Source of the DNA: Reticulitermes lucifugus
Taxonomy: Eukaryota; Arthropoda; Insecta; Blattodea; Rhinotermitidae
Length of the DNA stretch: 56,407 bases
Assembly (NCBI GenBank): GCA_026260175.1
Contig: JAKCWW010001773.1
Coordinates: forward strand, 9,522 to 65,928
Direction: 5' to 3'
The notes under the pieces are model-generated. The model made no database searches. It saw nothing but the letters and a program-made list of their open reading frames with translations, and was not told the origin of the DNA. The position numbers and the translations under genes are program-made. Below are positions 36,701-49,808 of this stretch, piece after piece; positions within the stretch are counted from its first letter, which is position 1, and each line of letters begins with the position of its first letter.

Positions 36701-39700
36701 GTACACATCCACATCTTATGGTAATACCATACGCTTACTATTTTTGTTAAGGGAAGAAAAGTATGCCAAAAAGTCGAGATCTACAGTAAAGTTGTTCATG
36801 AATGGAGGGAGGAATGGACAGGCATATTTAACTCAACAGCAGGGTTTTTATCTAACAAATGAAATGATTACACATTAAGTTTTCAGTAGTAGTAGTAGTA
36901 GTAGCAGCAGCAGTAGTAGTAAATGCTGAATATACGTAAAACATGTACAAATATAGTGTGAATGATACAGTGACTTGGCTACAGGCTAGAGGCATGACAA
37001 ATTGTGGTTTGACTCCCGGCAGATGTAGGAGATTTGTTTCTTCTCAAAAGAGTCCAGACTGGCTCTGGGGCCCACCAAACCTCCTACTCAATGGCTACTG
37101 AGGGTCTTGTTCCTTGTGGATAAAGCAGCATGGGCATGAAGTTGACCATTTGCCCTCCACTTTGTGTCGAGGTTACAAATAAGCGGAACTACACATCCAC
37201 TCCCCCTATAAGCCTTCATGGCATGCACAGGGACAACTTTACCTTTCACACACAAATATTTTCAATTAAAATTCTTGCAGCACAGTACACACTACAGGTC
37301 ATGTCTCTGGTGTGACAGTGGTGACACAATAACTGCACAATTTGTGTTTTCTTCCATTTCCATTTCAATACTACCAACATGGGTGCATACAGCTTGCTTC
37401 ATGCAGGTGTTTTGTTAAAGTGAGACAGATGCCTAATACAGGTTAGATTTAATTTTATCTCCGAATTCTCCAGGTGAAACCATTCCTTTTGCAGAGGCCA
37501 CTTTTTTGCCCACCTCTGTCATTTGCATACACACAAAAATGATGGGGAAAGAGGGTCACACTTTCATAGCAAGTTTAAGATGTGGAACCCCCCAAAGCTG
37601 TTATCAATTTTGTTTCTATGGCACAAATACCCAGTTTTATTTAACACCTAGTGGGTTCATATAACAAACAGCAATGCTGCTCTGTAGAAGGGGGGGGAGG
37701 GGGCTGTCAAGTTGTTCCTACATGCCATGAGGGAATATAGAGGTTTTGGTGGCATAACTCCGCTCATTCTTACCCTCAGCACTAGGTGGAGGCAAGTAGT
37801 CTGCCCAGAACTGGTATAGAATGTTTGGAGATAAATCTCTTGCCGCTGCTGGAATTCTAACCCCAGATCATCCAGCCTGTAGTCACTATACTGACTACGC
37901 TATCCTGGCTCCCACTACTGACTGCATCAATTATGCAGTGCTGGTGACACTGGTTACAGCACACGCCAATATTATGTAAAATTTACTGGACACGATAAAC
38001 ACATCTTCATTAACTAACTACATGGAGCAGACAGGCCTTTTTCAAAAGCTGAAAGTCACACTATAACTTAAGATATCCCCCCCCCCATGAACCCGAACGT
38101 GAAAGTGGGTGTTCACAGGGCTACTATACCAAACTGTATCACTCTCTTAATTTTAAAGACTTGTAAATGTGACTACACAGACATGTAGATTTAAATTTTA
38201 CATGCCTGTGACTGTGCTCCCAAAGGATAAATCTTCCATTGACTCATGATATATACACAATTTATGTACATGGACACCTTGTATGCCTAAAATTAAACAG
38301 TTTATTTTCCTGCCCATTAAGAAATCAGCATACATACATCACTTGAAATATTTCATGCAACTGCAGGATCTAGTATAATAAAATAACTTCACAAAGTAGA
38401 AGCCTTCCTAAGAAGTGAGCAGTTCCTCAGCTATGCAATGTATTTCCCGCTCTTTACGTAATCCAAAGGTTCAGTACTAAGTTCAGAACAGCCAGATGCT
38501 GGTCCTCCGCCTAAGGCAGATGGATCTAATCCACGATCCCACCCTTTTAAGACCCATTTTAATACAATCTTCCCATGCGTACATGTATCTTAAAACTTGT
38601 CTCCTCCCTTCAAGTTATCAAACCAAATCTCCCTCTCAGTTACATGCCTCATCCATTTGAAACTCCTTGGTTTAATCATCCTAATAATATTTAGTGATGA
38701 GTACAAATTATGAAACGCCTCTTATCACAAATTTCTTCAACATCCTGACACTTCCTCACTCCCCAAATATTCTCTTCAGGATCATGTTCGTAACTGCCCC
38801 TTATCTTGAGATCAAGTTTCACACATGTATTAAAACTACAATAAAACCAGCTTGGAATATTTTAATACCAATGCTTTTTGACAGAATGCAGGAATATATG
38901 GCACGCACAAAAGAAACCAGGAAAGCACATAAAATTTGTCAAAAACCCTCAAAGAAAGGCAAAGAACAGACGAAAGGATAATATTAGAATAGCACTTACA
39001 CAAACAAGATGCAAGAGTGTGAAATGGATTCACCTGGTGCAGGACAGGGTTCAGTGAACACGGCAATGAACGTCTAGGATCCATTAAGATAAGGAATTGT
39101 GTCAGTAGCTGAGAAGCCATTAGCTTTGCAAGAAGCATCCTGCTCAGTGGATTTAGAACAGAACACAAAATATTTTACACTGAATAACAGGAAATGTACC
39201 TTGCATTTAATATGCTCATAATTTCTTCATGAATGGAATTCTGATTTGCTACTAGCTTTCAGAAAGAGGAGTATCTGAATTTCTGTCATATTTTCAAACA
39301 ACTTATTAGCTACCTTTATACGACAATTTTCTTCTGCATTTTGGTGATGAGACAGCAACATACACTCATGTGTTCTTAACCCTTTGATTACTGACTGGGA
39401 ACAAAATGCACCCAGGCTTGGGTTTGTTCAACAGTTCTCAGTGGTAGGCTATAGAGTAACATTCTTACCTATTTTTCTGTGTTCTTTGAAGTCCCCTTGA
39501 CACAAAATTATCATTATGCAGCGAATATATTGTTTTTATCATGCTGTATTCTTTTCAAATTTGACTGGACCATTGTGTACCCATGTTATTTCTGTTTGTC
39601 CAACAGCCAAGGACAGAGAAACAGACTGGAAATATCACCAGTGCTCAGAATGGGTGTGCAAGGACCACTCTATCAAGACAATTCAAATAGTATGCAACAG

Positions 39701-42700
39701 TTGCAAGGAACAATCATAATACAAATTTCATTAAAATTTCTGTTCTAAACTATATTTTCTTGTTCTCAAACATTTTAGGCATTTTATTCTATACAGTTGC
39801 ATGAGAAATGAAAAATCTGGGAGATTTTTTTTTTGTATTTGAGTCTAATCAACAAATTTTAAAAATATGCTGAGAATGTAATTAAAAATATGGGTACAAA
39901 CTGTACCCAGTACAGTAAATGGAAGTTTTACTAATATTGATAGTACCATCTAATAGACACCCTGCATTTTTCTTTTTAAGGTGATTATGTTTTTGTTCAA
40001 TGGATTTACATAAGCAGAGGGCAGAAACACATCCCATTTCATTTCAATTCATCCTCACGTTCATCGACCATCCTATCAGCATACTTTAAAGCTGAAGTGA
40101 ATAGAAGCGCTGATAAAGTGTATCCTTATTCCAGACCGTTTCGATGAACTCCAGGCTTCATTTAAAGAAAATGGATATACTAATCCATGAAGAATGTTGC
40201 CCAATCTCTGTCCTAAATGAGCACTATGTTATCTTTAGGTATTTAAATAGCAGACACTTTGCCTCAGTGGGCTACAGTATTTTCTCCAGCTTGTGATAAA
40301 TGCTTTCTTCCACATGCCCACACTACCTCTGCGGCCCACCCAGAAAACAGGGACTTTTTGCCAGGACACAAGACTGACCACTCACCTCCACCCACCATCA
40401 AGGTTAAGAACGAGTGGAGCTATACCTCCACTCAATGTCTTCATTTTGCGCACAGGAACAACTTTCTATGGTGAATGCAAAATTTCGTCTACATGTGGGG
40501 TTTGTCTTAAGAGAAGAATGTTGTATAACGTTTTGTTATGTACCGAAGTAACATTCATCAACAATTATTTCAGCCATGTTTATCGCTCTTTCTGGCAAAT
40601 TGATGACAAGCTGTGAAGATGCTTAAACAGTATTGCCACAAGAGTCTGTCCACATGTAATGACTTCAGAAATGGTGAGCAGATTCCCATAAAATTTGATA
40701 CAGGGGAGTGTTATTAAAATCTGTTAACAAATTCCAGTTTTGACTAAAATGGCACTATGGTGACAGACAATTTACATGTAGACCAACATGCAATTGTGCA
40801 CATCAAATGAAACTCGCTAATATTCAGTACAACAGACAATGTTTTGACTAAATGCTGCAGAGAAAAGTCAGACACACCTTAAGTCCCAACAAACCTATGC
40901 AAGTGTAATGGTTTTTGTGATAAAAATAATTCACAATTGTCACACCATACAGGCATTACCTGATAGGGTTTTCGCTATTGATCAGTCAGCAGGGTGTGAC
41001 AGGCCAGAAGACGAATTTTCATTATTCACCACGTGTACATTCAAAAGGTGACGGAACTGATTTTTCACCTATTCAGAATATTGTGGGAATACGCACACAA
41101 ATCACCATTCTCTTCTTCCCTGAAGCCACTGCTAGGTCGCTAACTCTTCTAAAATTTGTTTCGAAGGCCTCCAATTGTCTTTCTGATATCCCCCCCCCCC
41201 AACTGACTTTCCTTCTTACAAGGTTGTAGGATCTATCAGATCACCATGCTACCTGTGTGTGTACATCATCCTATTTCAAATCTAATACCAGCCGACCAAC
41301 TTACATGAAACTTGGTACGTACAACACCATTGGAGATGCTCAATCATGCTTATTAATTTTATGCAATCAATAATAAGAACACAGTGGACAGGATTTGGTG
41401 AGGCAGGAGCAACACAAATGACGCTTTTTGGTTTGAAAATAATGTATGGCCACAGGCCCTGAAATTAAAATGAAATTTTTGTGAAGCTAATTTTGTTGGA
41501 ATTAAAAACATGATGCACTTTGGCATTTGGAGTGATGGCCATGACTTAGTCAACCACTGGAAATGTGACATGGTACAGACATCATAATCCACCTATGCTT
41601 TCTACTCTATGTCATTTACACACACAGTGAAGAGGTTATGTCCCACACACAATATGCGATCTGTAAAGTAATGAATTCTTCCCACAAGCAAAATGAAATT
41701 AAATAACACAATATAATATTGATATGCAAAACTACGTTACAAATGCATGCCACCATGGCGACTTCATTTTGTAAGGTGGTGCCTAATATCTATGAGTGCT
41801 CAGTATGAACCTTGCTACGTGTCATCCTCCTGGTGCCTAGAATTTTGAGCTGGCTCCTAGATTTTTGGAAAATGTGTGCACCCCTGGCTTAGAATTCTAT
41901 TCAGAATGACTATTTTGCTCCTGCAATGTCTGATAGCTTCATGTCCCGCGTTGCTCAAAATACCCCCATTCACTTGATTTGGACTCTGCAATCACTGCAA
42001 TTTAGTGCACTTCCTTTTACTATATCTAAGCAGTCTTTATCAGTACATGTTTATTAATTTCCAGTAACCTAATGATGTTAATGACATTCTTTAGCACACA
42101 ACTGACAATATTCTGTAGGTACTTTACCACATCCTACTGACATTACCTTAATCATCCAAGCTTTACAAAGCAGCCAATCTGATTTGAAACTGAACCAGAC
42201 TCAGTTTCTTAAGATTAAATCTCTCCCCCATCAAACCTCAGTACAGTTCATCTGCTTACTGGCAATCTCACCCTGACCTTGCAACCATCAGATAGTGAGA
42301 CAGGAAATTCTCATGGCATTAACTATGAAGACTGCAGTCTCCTGAGATGCACCATCATGCAGTCTGGTAAAAAGGTAAAAATGTGATCTGTCCTAATAAC
42401 TAAGACAGCTCTAAAATGTTGGTGCACTTCTACCAGCAGCTCTACAGCATGTATAGGTACTAAAGGTACCAACATGGATGTGCACCTTCATGAACTGTGC
42501 AACGTGGGAACATTGCACCATTGACCTTCATTATCTGACTTGGCAAAGTTTACTCTCTAATCACACCATCATTAATAGTTGTCATTTAATGTCTCATTCC
42601 TGATCATGAATTTGAAAAAAAAAAAAAAATCTTCTCTCCTGACTAATGCACTGACATGTCAACATAATTTTCATGTGGCACTGACTGAACACACACAGCA

Positions 42701-45700
42701 CTCTGGTTTCTAAAGAAATATTTCACCTCAGTTAGGCCTGCAGAACTACCTAACATCACTCTCAAGACCTACAAGCTACACACACACACGCACGCACGCA
42801 CGCACACCTCCTCCTATCAGTAAAAACCCTTACCTTTTTCACTGCTGGTAACATTCACTCAGACACAAAAGAAGCCTGTCAATGATTCTAATAACATTCA
42901 CATTAAATTTTCAATTACAAAATGTGGGACTGATTATGTAATATCCCTTGGTAGGATGATTTAAAAGTACCCTTGTACACAATTAATTAACCAAATCAAA
43001 ACACGCGTAATAAATGTCACATTGTGTCCCTTGGATGGTGTTTCAATTACTGTCATCTTACAGGAACTCAGTACTATCCAAAACACTGGTACATAAGTAC
43101 CAGTCCACACCACAACATGGCTGAAGACTGCTCTCTTCATATATGGGGTGGTTGAGACAGTCAAATCATGCTTCCTTTCTTTACCATAAATAAATATCAC
43201 CTTCACCATTAACATACATAAATGTTGAAACAGTCATATGCCAAAAATGCAAAACTGGTGTTCCCAGTTAGTTTGTCTTATCCCCATATCCAAGCACATG
43301 TATGCAGGGACGAAAACATTCATGAATGCAGGCCTTCACAGTACTTGTTAAAATTCTCCGAACAAATGGAGATCAAAATCACCACAGTTCTTCATAAACT
43401 CAAAAAGTAGCATTTCATGCAGATCATTCCAGTGGTTGAGTTCCATGTGTACAAACAGGACAGACAGAATAATTTTAATAGGCACTCTGCAGGGATGCAA
43501 ACGTGCCTACACTGACACTGCCACTCATTTCAACAAAGTATGTACTCGAACACTTAGGAGGATAATCACTGGAAAAATAAGACATGAACTGGTTTAACTG
43601 ATCTGAGTGCCAGGACGGGCTTTTGTGAACACAGTAATGGATCTTCAGGGCCCATACAAGCTGGGCATTCTTACGTTGAATTACACAAACTGCTTAAAAA
43701 GATGCAGTACTTGCATAACCAAAATTTAGTAAACATTCTGAAAAGCTGTATAATGTTTAGTACATGTGTATAAAGAGGAACAAAAGGAAACAGACGCCCT
43801 AAAAATATCAATTTCACACACAATAAGCTCCTGGCTTTATACTAACCCTATAATTCCAAACTTAGCACATTCTTACTATCATGCTACTTCAGGAAATCCT
43901 GCACACAGAGATGGACAAATTTACCTGTAGATCTGACTATAAACTATGAACGGCTGGGATGGGCAACCTTTACACCACTTTTAACCTACTGGGTATCTGA
44001 TTACCCGATTAACCTCACACAATTCCTGCAGTACGAATAAATTACAGTAAGATACTTCACTTCATCATTCACTTTAGCCCATTCTAACAAATATTAACTA
44101 GCATTAAATGCATTAAAACCTAAGCTCCTTCAAGCAAAGGAAGATGGCAGTAAGATTTCATGGAAAGAAGTTCTAATGCTTACTTCCTTCTGAATAGGTG
44201 TAACAGCAACAAAATGTAATTTAGTGTCAAACAATTCTACAGCACCCACCCAACCTAACTCTTAGAGTCAAAGCATATGAAAAAATTAGTTACAGCAATA
44301 TACGAAAATATATTTATAGTCTGCAAAATTTGGGGATCTCAAAACAATGTTGGATGATGATTTAAGTCTTCCAGGATGTCACACTATGTCAAATGGTAAC
44401 ATTTTACCAGTCATGGTAGTAACATCCCAGAAGACTTTAATACTCATTATATGAAATGTATTTAACAATGTTAGCAACTCAAGACCATGGCTTGTAAAAA
44501 AAAAACAATCAGCACTGTCTACTGTCAGTTGTCAACAATCGTGACATCATTACTGCTTATGGGCAAAAATGGCAGTCTTTTAACACACGGAGGTAAAAAG
44601 GTGGACCCTCACAGCTTGTTTCATCAAACTATGGTTATGTTACTTGCATGACTGTCATGTAAAGATTACCAATGAAATCTGTCAACAAAATGGAACTAAA
44701 AATCCTCTAATTACATACATGGTAGACATTTCCCATTACCTTGTGGTTAAAAAACACATTTTAGGCTTACTCTAATTCCATCACCAGGTAAAGTTACCCT
44801 GCATAAACGAGGCACAGCCAATTTCCAAAATGTTTCTTAACCAAATGAGATCATGGAGAAGGTCCAACACTTCGTTTTAGAAACTTCTTGGCTGTGTGAA
44901 GCACGTGAATTCCAGCAATCCCCGATTTGTTGAAAGTTAATGTGACCACTCTGATGAAACCATGATTCAGCGATCATAAAAGAATAAGCCTTACAAACTC
45001 AATTACAAATGCAAAGTCTCAATGGATGAAATTGTAAGACTTGGGCGGGTGGCTTCAAACTTTAGGGGACAGATTTAAATTGGGGAGGCCACGACCCAAA
45101 TAAAAGCGAAAGTGCCATAGGAGAGAGAGATTTAAATCCCAATTGTATGATGGCCTGAGTTTTTCAGGCTCAGCAGGGAAATTTCAACTGCTACCACACA
45201 AACACAAGCATATGGCATGCTAGGCCATAGAGACCAGCAAGGCCTGGTTTCTTGGGACAAATGAAGCTACTTTTTTCAGACTCAACCTGAATTTTGTTTG
45301 TGTATCGTGGAGGGTTTCTGGTGTCAGCAGACACTCTGGTTTATTTCTCTTCCTAGTTGAAAAGGTAAATCCAAATATTCCTGACATAAAAATTTACTGG
45401 CACTAGTCATTTCTTCCTTCAAATGCAATGGTCAACATGCACTGCTCAACGCTGCATCTCACAAATGCTCAGTACAAGCACAATGAATGCTCATGGCTAA
45501 TTGAACACGTATCAGCTGTAACAGCATACTCTGTTTGGTCAATTTGTGTGGACAACTTACTGACAAAACAAATGTCATAACTTCTGGCTGACTGAACCTC
45601 TTTGTACTATCAAAGCCAGCAACACAATCTGGTAATAGACTGTTTTCTCTGCACATATTTAAAACAAAATACTGAAGGGAATAGCTGACATTTGTACTTG

Positions 45701-48700
45701 CGAACATTAGTATGGTTAAATCAACAAGCTGAAGATGGGCAAAACAGACAGCATGCACGGAGTAAATAAGAAATTCAAACAAATCTAATGCAAGAAAACA
45801 TACCAACATACAAAGGATGTAGACAGTACAATAACACTAACATAGGTGTCCATAAATGGTTTCTCCAATTTTATTTCATTAGTAGGCCTGCTGTTTCAAA
45901 ATACAAACCAAGTAAAAGATCAATTCAGTAAGCTTTCATCTGGCATGAGATTAAGGCTGGGTGTGCCTGCTGCCTGCTAGACATCGATACATGCATCAGT
46001 TAGGGTACAATGGTGTCCAGGCCGGACAACACGCTGCAAGTGTCGAAGTTTCATGAACAAAATCTGTTGTTGCCATGCAGCGACAGTTGCAACAAAAGTA
46101 CTGAAAGATTCTCCCAGGCAAACCATCAATTTGTGCTCAAGACACAAATCAGAGAAGCCTGTGTGAAAATTTATCAAGGAATTTTCCGTAATGTGTTGAT
46201 TGGTTTGGTGTTGTGGGAGTGACTGGCATGCTCACACTGAACATTAGTGACTACCTACTGTTCATAAAACTTTTTAAATTGGTCTTTCAGTTGGCATGTG
46301 TTTTAAAAGTGATAACTTAAATGATCTCTCAGTAATAAAACATCAAAACCAGAAAAACAATTTACAGACACCGTACTTATAGGTTGTGGAAATATCAACT
46401 GGACTTTATATGAAGCAGTTCTACAATAGTTGTGTCAGAATATAAGATTCCAATACAAAAGAATTTTCTTGAATAAATGCATACCTACAGACATTTCCTC
46501 AATACAACAGGCTTATTCTTTTTGCAAGATTTAAGTATTTTCTTAACAGTGTGAAGCACACATTTTTACATCACTGAAATTGGGTCTTTTGGCTTGTTAT
46601 TACTTCACATTGTATATTTTCATTTAATTTTTTTCCAGGCTTTCCTGTTTGCTATAGTTCACTGAAATCAATTTTATAATTTTCCCAAATGTACTTGCCA
46701 AAATGAAAACAACATTGGCATGTAATCATACCGAACACTGGAAAACGAGCCCACAAATCATCAGTGAAATTTAGGAAAGTAGAATGTTCAGAGGATTCAC
46801 ACCACTGCAATCCTGTACAGTTTTCCAGAATTATAAACTTAACAAGACTGAAAAAACAAGCAAGAATGTGGAATGCAAACATGTGTTTATGTTCTGCAGA
46901 ATGTACTTCATTACCAAAGCACAGCAGGCAGAAAAATCTGTGTCTACAAAGCCTAGAATTTCTTTGAAAGAAACCACCTATCTTAGCAACACAAGTGTTC
47001 ACGTTTTCAAGGCAGAGACTGTTCAGAATGTGGTCTGTTGACTATGTATACTGTTGTGCATGGATACCAACATTACGGAGGAACATGCTGCCTTCATTCC
47101 GAGCTGAAGGATGCCCAAGCCTGACACACATTAACCATGTCTTTGCACCCGGGAACAAGGCAGCAGTATTTAAAACCTATTGTAATCTCTTTTTTCATTC
47201 TTGATGTGCATAAAATCTTGCATGTTCAGTAACCATGTATCATAATCACATTCATATTGGCTGGCACACCTGTGTACTGTGGTCAATCTCCTTTGATGGT
47301 ATGGATTCTGCAGTGAAAACTGAACTTGGTTATTTCACACAATACTAACCAGATAACAAATAATGGTATATGCACTGACCTATACTTTTTGACAGCTTTC
47401 AGAAATCCAGTAAGACCATAACTGGATTAATCTCTTTCTGACTTGCAAACAATTCTGATTCCTTCTTGTGTCAAAACAATGCTGCCTGTCTATCAGGTTA
47501 CCAACCTACTACTGAAAGTAAGGGTATGATGGTCGCACTGCAAGCATGCTGCTTGGAGGTTAGAGGGGTAGCAGGCACATGCGAGGGAATGCGATTTTAA
47601 CCAACAACAAGAAACTATGTAGGCGGTCATAATGACCCCCTTCCTTCTATGCAGCCACCTGGCTACGTTTCTTGCTGCTGATTACACGTGCATTCCCTCG
47701 CTGCACCTGCTACCCCATTAATCCCCAACCAACACGCTTGTAGTCTTCTGTACTCTAAGAGTTTGATACATCTCCGAACTCCTTACAGTATGAGTCACTT
47801 GCACATTTTCACATGTGACATTATCTTCACAGACCTCACACATTTTCACACGTGACATTATCTTTGTAGACAACCTCTCACACGTGGCAAGTTTTTGCAT
47901 ATATGTAAACTCTGTAACCACTGTGTACCATCTGAATACTATCTTTGACTTGCCACTGTTAACATATTACCCAGTGACGTCTAGTATCTAAGAACTATGC
48001 AAGATGTTGGTTACTTTCTGACACCAAAATGTGTATGTATTTTACTGCAGTCATAAGAACAAGAAACATGGTCCAATGAAAACTAATTCGTAAGTATTCT
48101 GCCTATTAATGGCTAACTTTGAAAGTGAGATTCTTAATTAAGCTGGTATCACCAGACCATACAGTTGATGTGGAAAAACCAAATATTTTGGTGCAAACTG
48201 AATTCCTATTCTACCAAACACAAAGTTCAACTTGACAGACCATATTTTAAAGTTGTCCATTCCGTGCCTTTTTTAGATCAATGTATTCTATTTATTGTAC
48301 TAGTTACACGTGAGTGTTAAATACATAGCTCCGACATGCTTCGTTGCAAGCGCACCATCCCCAGGGAGCATAGTTTGCCAGGTTTAAAATCAACTGCCAG
48401 TGACAAGCCACTATTTATATGGTTCCATAGTCTGTAGTAAGTTCCGTTGTTAATATCGCTTATGTATAAGAAGTACTACTTGTACCTTTCTACAAGTTGC
48501 ATATTGCTCCAAAATTATGGTATCCACCTAAGTACCGATATCATAACAACAGTCCAAATTTCAACACTCCCACATCCTAAAAACTGAATATGTACACTAA
48601 GAATGACTTGCACTGGTGCTTAGGCTTTGCCAGAACAATAAAATTCTGATCTACTAGTTTCAAACAATGAGCACCAGCATAATATATGAGCTTTTCCCAA

Positions 48701-49773
48701 ACATAAAAGGATACACTGCATAAAAACGTTTCTTTTTAATATCACTACAAAACATTGAGTACACCATAAGGAGTGACAATACTGTTTTAGGTTCATTATC
48801 GGTGTTTAATTAAAGTACGATACCAGTGTGCTAGATGGAAAGGTGATGTAGAGAATGACATAAGAAAGATGGGAATTGTTAACTGGAGACAAGTAGCACA
48901 GGATGGACATTGATGGAGGAGAGCAACTAGGGAGGTGCTTATCCTTCTTGGATTGTGGAGCCACAGGCGGAGGAGGAGGAGGAGGAAGAAGAAGACACCA
49001 GTGTGGCTGCCATTAGCAAAACCTTCTTAATGCCTTGGAGAAATATATTACAGAATATATAACAACCAAATCCTTCACTTCTTATGGGAGACTAACTTTG
49101 GAAGATCACACAATTCTGTCAATTCAGAGCAAAATTAAACAACAAAATTGACCAGCTGTTAAGTGACTACAAAAAGTCAGTTGGCTGTGCAATGCCTAAT
49201 TATGGTTTCCACATGATTGCAACATCACTCGATAAGGGGACTCGCTTAAAAAAAGACTGTGTATCAGTGGTACTGTAGCATGTGACCTGGGTTATTCAGC
49301 AAACATGCCTTCTGAGGTTAACTTCTCCTCATATAAGGATTTGAAAATAAGTAAATGCCATTTTGTAACACATGACTACTGTGTACTTCAGGAAACCCAC
49401 ATACAGCCTCAAGCCATACTGTAAAACTTCTTAACAACAAATCAGTCTTTCTGAACTGTGTATTAACCCTTCATGTGTGGATTCTGTAATGTTAAAAATT
49501 ACGGCATATTAAACACTTAGTAACCGGTCATCTAGTGTACCGACAATAAACTACTAATAGAACACCATACACTTGACATCTGGTACACATTTAATGATCT
49601 CTGTGAGAAAAAAAAGCAGCCAATTTGAACATAAATGTACTTCTAGCCAGCAGGAGACACTGCAGGTATTTTTGGATACTACTCATGCAATTCAGAAACA
49701 CTGGTATTAAGAAGAGTTCCTTCACCATCATGACAGGAATTCTGTGATTACTCGACATGCTGCCAAAGATGAA

Positions 49774-49808
<35 letters not shown>

